Shown piece by piece: positions 36,920-37,815 of a stretch of DNA of 37,815 bases. The notes under the pieces were generated by a model that saw only the letters and a list, made by a program, of their open reading frames with translations, was not told where the DNA came from and did no database searches. How positions within the stretch are numbered: position 1 is the first letter of the stretch; each line of letters opens with the position of its first letter. The stretch comes from a virus: positions 13,341-51,155 of IMG/VR virus record IMGVR_UViG_3300029349_000003; one strand, written 5' to 3'. The translations under genes and the position numbers were made by a program.

Positions 36920-37049
36920 CTGTACCTTCCTGATCAATACTGTTCGTGAATACTATCCTAATCTATCTGATGAAGAGTGTTTGCAAGAAGCTTGGTCAAT
37001 CATTGAACTTAAATTTCCTATCTGCTATGGCGACAAAAAAAAGATTTAA
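36900..37049 (+). CDS. Possible 49-aa leader ORF overlapping the DUF6321-type gene
   Basis: An ORF from ATG 36900 (GAGG at 36887-36890, 9 bases upstream) to TAA 37047. The product is acidic and helical, with FLINTVREYYPNLSDEE and AWSIIELKFPICYGDKKK as its most protein-like parts. It overlaps the divergent resolvase start by 20 bases and the next gene's ATG 37027 by 23 bases in the other frame. It ends at an A8 run (37035-37042). It could be a real small protein, a translational leader, or the displaced N-terminus of the next gene. Confidence 0.4.
   Translation: MPTIETICTFLINTVREYYPNLSDEECLQEAWSIIELKFPICYGDKKKI
36925..36931 (-). promoter_or_regulatory. Ribosome binding site fixing the resolvase start
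   Basis: AGGAAGG on the minus strand, 5 bases before ATG 36919. The alternative TTG at 36937 would lie upstream of it and has no site of its own. Confidence 0.75.
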
Positions 37050-37551
37050 TCTAAAGGCAAAGCATAAGAACCCAAAGGGAGGACTTAATGCTGCTGGTCG
37101 TAGAGCATATAATCGTGCTACTGGTAGCAACCTGAAAGCTCCGCAGCCCCAGGGTGGTAAACGACGTGATAGCTTCTGTGCCCGTATGAAAGGTATGAAG
37201 AAGAAACTCACCAGCGCTAAGACTGCCCGTGATCCTAATTCTCGCATTAATAAGGCTCTTAGGATATGGAACTGTTCCTTACGTTCTAAGAAAGGAAATG
37301 TTACTGCTGAGGCTAGAGCAAAGCATGGTACTATAGGTGATCGCTATCCTATCTTTGATAAGCGTTCTGCTATATCTGCTGTGAAGCTGAGAGGGCATGG
37401 TAACCTATCAGCAGCAGAACGTGCTAAGGTACTTCGCCGTGCTGCACAGTATGCACCAGCGGCAGTAGCAAAGGCACGCTTAGTTGATAAAAAGTATGGA
37501 GTATCTATGGTAGCTAAACCTAAGAAGTATAGCATGGCGAGAAAAAAGTAG
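37027..37551 (+). CDS. Basic DUF6321-type protein
   Basis: A 174-residue, strongly basic protein. The N-terminal half carries landmarks I associate with the DUF6321 family of viral proteins: KNPKGGLNAAGRRAYNRATG, then SFCARMKGMKKKL and DPNSRINKALRIWNC. The C-terminal half has a further Lys/Arg/Ala-rich segment (RAKHGTIGDRYPIFDK and AAERAKVLRRAAQYAP). The family's function is not known to me; the charge suggests nucleic-acid or virion DNA binding. ATG 37027 lacks a clear ribosome site, so translation may be coupled to the overlapping upstream ORF. The longer reading from 36946 adds 27 residues that lack family character. Two spread-out Cys are probably structural. Confidence 0.72.
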   Translation: MATKKRFNLKAKHKNPKGGLNAAGRRAYNRATGSNLKAPQPQGGKRRDSFCARMKGMKKKLTSAKTARDPNSRINKALRIWNCSLRSKKGNVTAEARAKHGTIGDRYPIFDKRSAISAVKLRGHGNLSAAERAKVLRRAAQYAPAAVAKARLVDKKYGVSMVAKPKKYSMARKK

Positions 37552-37583
37552 GGGTGAACGCAGCTGGTAATTATACCCACCCC
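37551..37583 (+). repeat. Bulged hairpin directly after the DUF6321-type gene
   Basis: GGGGTG (37551-37556) and GGTA (37566-37569) pair with TACCCACCCC (37574-37583) across a 4-base loop, with a 9-base bulge on the left arm. It starts at the last base of the stop codon and could protect or end the upstream mRNA. No U-tract follows. Confidence 0.45.
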
Positions 37584-37612
37584 GGTATGCGTAAGTCTCT
37601 TTACCTTGAAAT

Positions 37613-37658
37613 GTCGGCTTGAAGGCTCTCGGTTTTACCGATGAGATGAAAAGCCGAC
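37613..37658 (+). repeat. Compound hairpin in the right-end gap
   Basis: An outer 8-bp perfect stem, GTCGGCTT (37613-37620) with AAGCCGAC (37651-37658), encloses an inner stem CTCTCGGT (37626-37633) with ACCGATGAG (37637-37645). The inner stem has a TTT loop and one bulged T. Sixteen pairs in 46 bases is unlikely by chance. It might be an insertion-element end structure or a structured RNA. The region 37552-37786 holds no ORF beyond this and the following promoter. Confidence 0.55.
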
Positions 37659-37747
37659 CAATATAAAAGAGCGAAGCACGATTGATACTTAGGGGAGGGA
37701 AGTCTAATTAAATTTATTTCATACCCTGAACGGTTTGCACAGTGATA

Positions 37748-37756
37748 TGGTATAAT
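37748..37756 (+). promoter_or_regulatory. Extended -10 promoter
   Basis: TGG followed by TATAAT (37751-37756) is a perfect extended -10. TTGCAC (37735-37740) lies only 10 bases upstream and cannot be its -35; CTGAAC at 37726-37731 is 19 bases away and weak. It precedes the partial gene at 37787 with an untranslated leader of about 25 bases. Confidence 0.6.
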
Positions 37757-37786
37757 GATAACATAACACATTGAGAGGTCGGGTCA

Positions 37787-37815
37787 ATGCGAGTCATAGA
37801 GTTTAAGGTTAAAGC
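37787..37815 (+). CDS. Partial gene, N-terminus resembling TnpB-type proteins
   Basis: Only nine full codons are in the window: MRVIEFKVK. ATG 37787 has GAGAGG (37773-37778) 8 bases upstream and its own promoter, so it is a genuine start. The opening M-x-V-x-E-F-K-x-K resembles that of many TnpB (IS200/IS605-type RNA-guided nuclease) proteins, particularly cyanobacterial ones. Nine residues cannot prove it. The structured DNA just upstream would suit an insertion-element left end. Confidence 0.4.

Noticed and set aside
36920-36937. TTG 36937 as start of the RuvC-like gene
   Set aside because: The ribosome site AGGAAGG lies between it and ATG 36919, and VGIDPG then begins four residues after the Met, as usual in the family.
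37636-37658. Hammerhead-like core (GATGAG followed by GAAA)
   Set aside because: The residue before GATGA is C instead of CU, there is no stem II between the two boxes, and no cleavage-site triplet is positioned properly.
37735-37756. TTGCAC as the -35 of the TATAAT at 37751
   Set aside because: The spacer is only 10 bases; functional spacing is about 16-18. The extended TGG motif is the better explanation.

Overview
The window is a stretch of a large, AT-rich tailed bacteriophage genome. Virion genes dominate. The recognisable parts are a baseplate J/gp47-like protein, two repeat-built tail fibres, two DUF4815-type tail proteins, a terminase large subunit and a 2766-residue giant protein. 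A cyanobacterial host is plausible because DUF4815 proteins, the SxxYVGIGRPxxW-type structural protein and the DUF6321-type basic protein are familiar from cyanophages. That is an inference: no photosynthesis gene or other host-specific marker is present. A contractile tail is likely from the baseplate J protein, but no sheath gene lies in the window.

Plus-strand unit (about 20-33718). Genes are packed head to tail with 1-46 base overlaps, many of the ATGA or TAATG type, so they are probably co-transcribed and translationally coupled. The order is: baseplate J-like protein, 767-aa protein, fibre 1, fibre 2 with an F5/8 type C (discoidin-like) domain, an FAD/NAD(P)-dependent oxidoreductase, a GRPxxW structural protein, two paralogous DUF4815 proteins, a 110-aa protein, a 651-aa protein with a Pro-rich linker and an Ala/Gly-rich hydrophobic stretch, four unrecognised proteins, TerL, tRNA-Pro(TGG), a small tail-type protein, a collagen-like protein with an apparent frameshift, a 198-aa protein, and the giant protein. 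The giant protein starts with what reads as a tandem phospholipase-D-like fold followed by about 13 hydrophobic segments.

Minus-strand unit (36919 down to 33707). It encodes a RuvC-like resolvase, a RecB/Cas4-like PD-(D/E)XK nuclease with Fe-S-type cysteines, a protein with an internal 32-residue duplication, an HTH/coiled-coil protein and an 87-aa protein. A near-consensus sigma70 promoter (TTGACA-17-TATATT) lies at the end of the nuclease gene and should drive the last three. The two units converge at about 33710, where both stop codons lie in or beside a perfect 7-bp inverted repeat.

Right edge (36900-37815, plus strand). A possible 49-aa ORF overlaps a basic DUF6321-type protein at an A8 run. 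About 235 bases without a gene follow, holding two elaborate hairpins and an extended -10 promoter, then the first nine codons of a gene whose start resembles TnpB-type proteins.

No CRISPR array, rRNA or clear integration site was seen. The observations most worth following are the PLD-like giant virion protein, the flavoenzyme inside the tail operon, the broken collagen-like gene, the duplicated-domain protein and the structured right edge.
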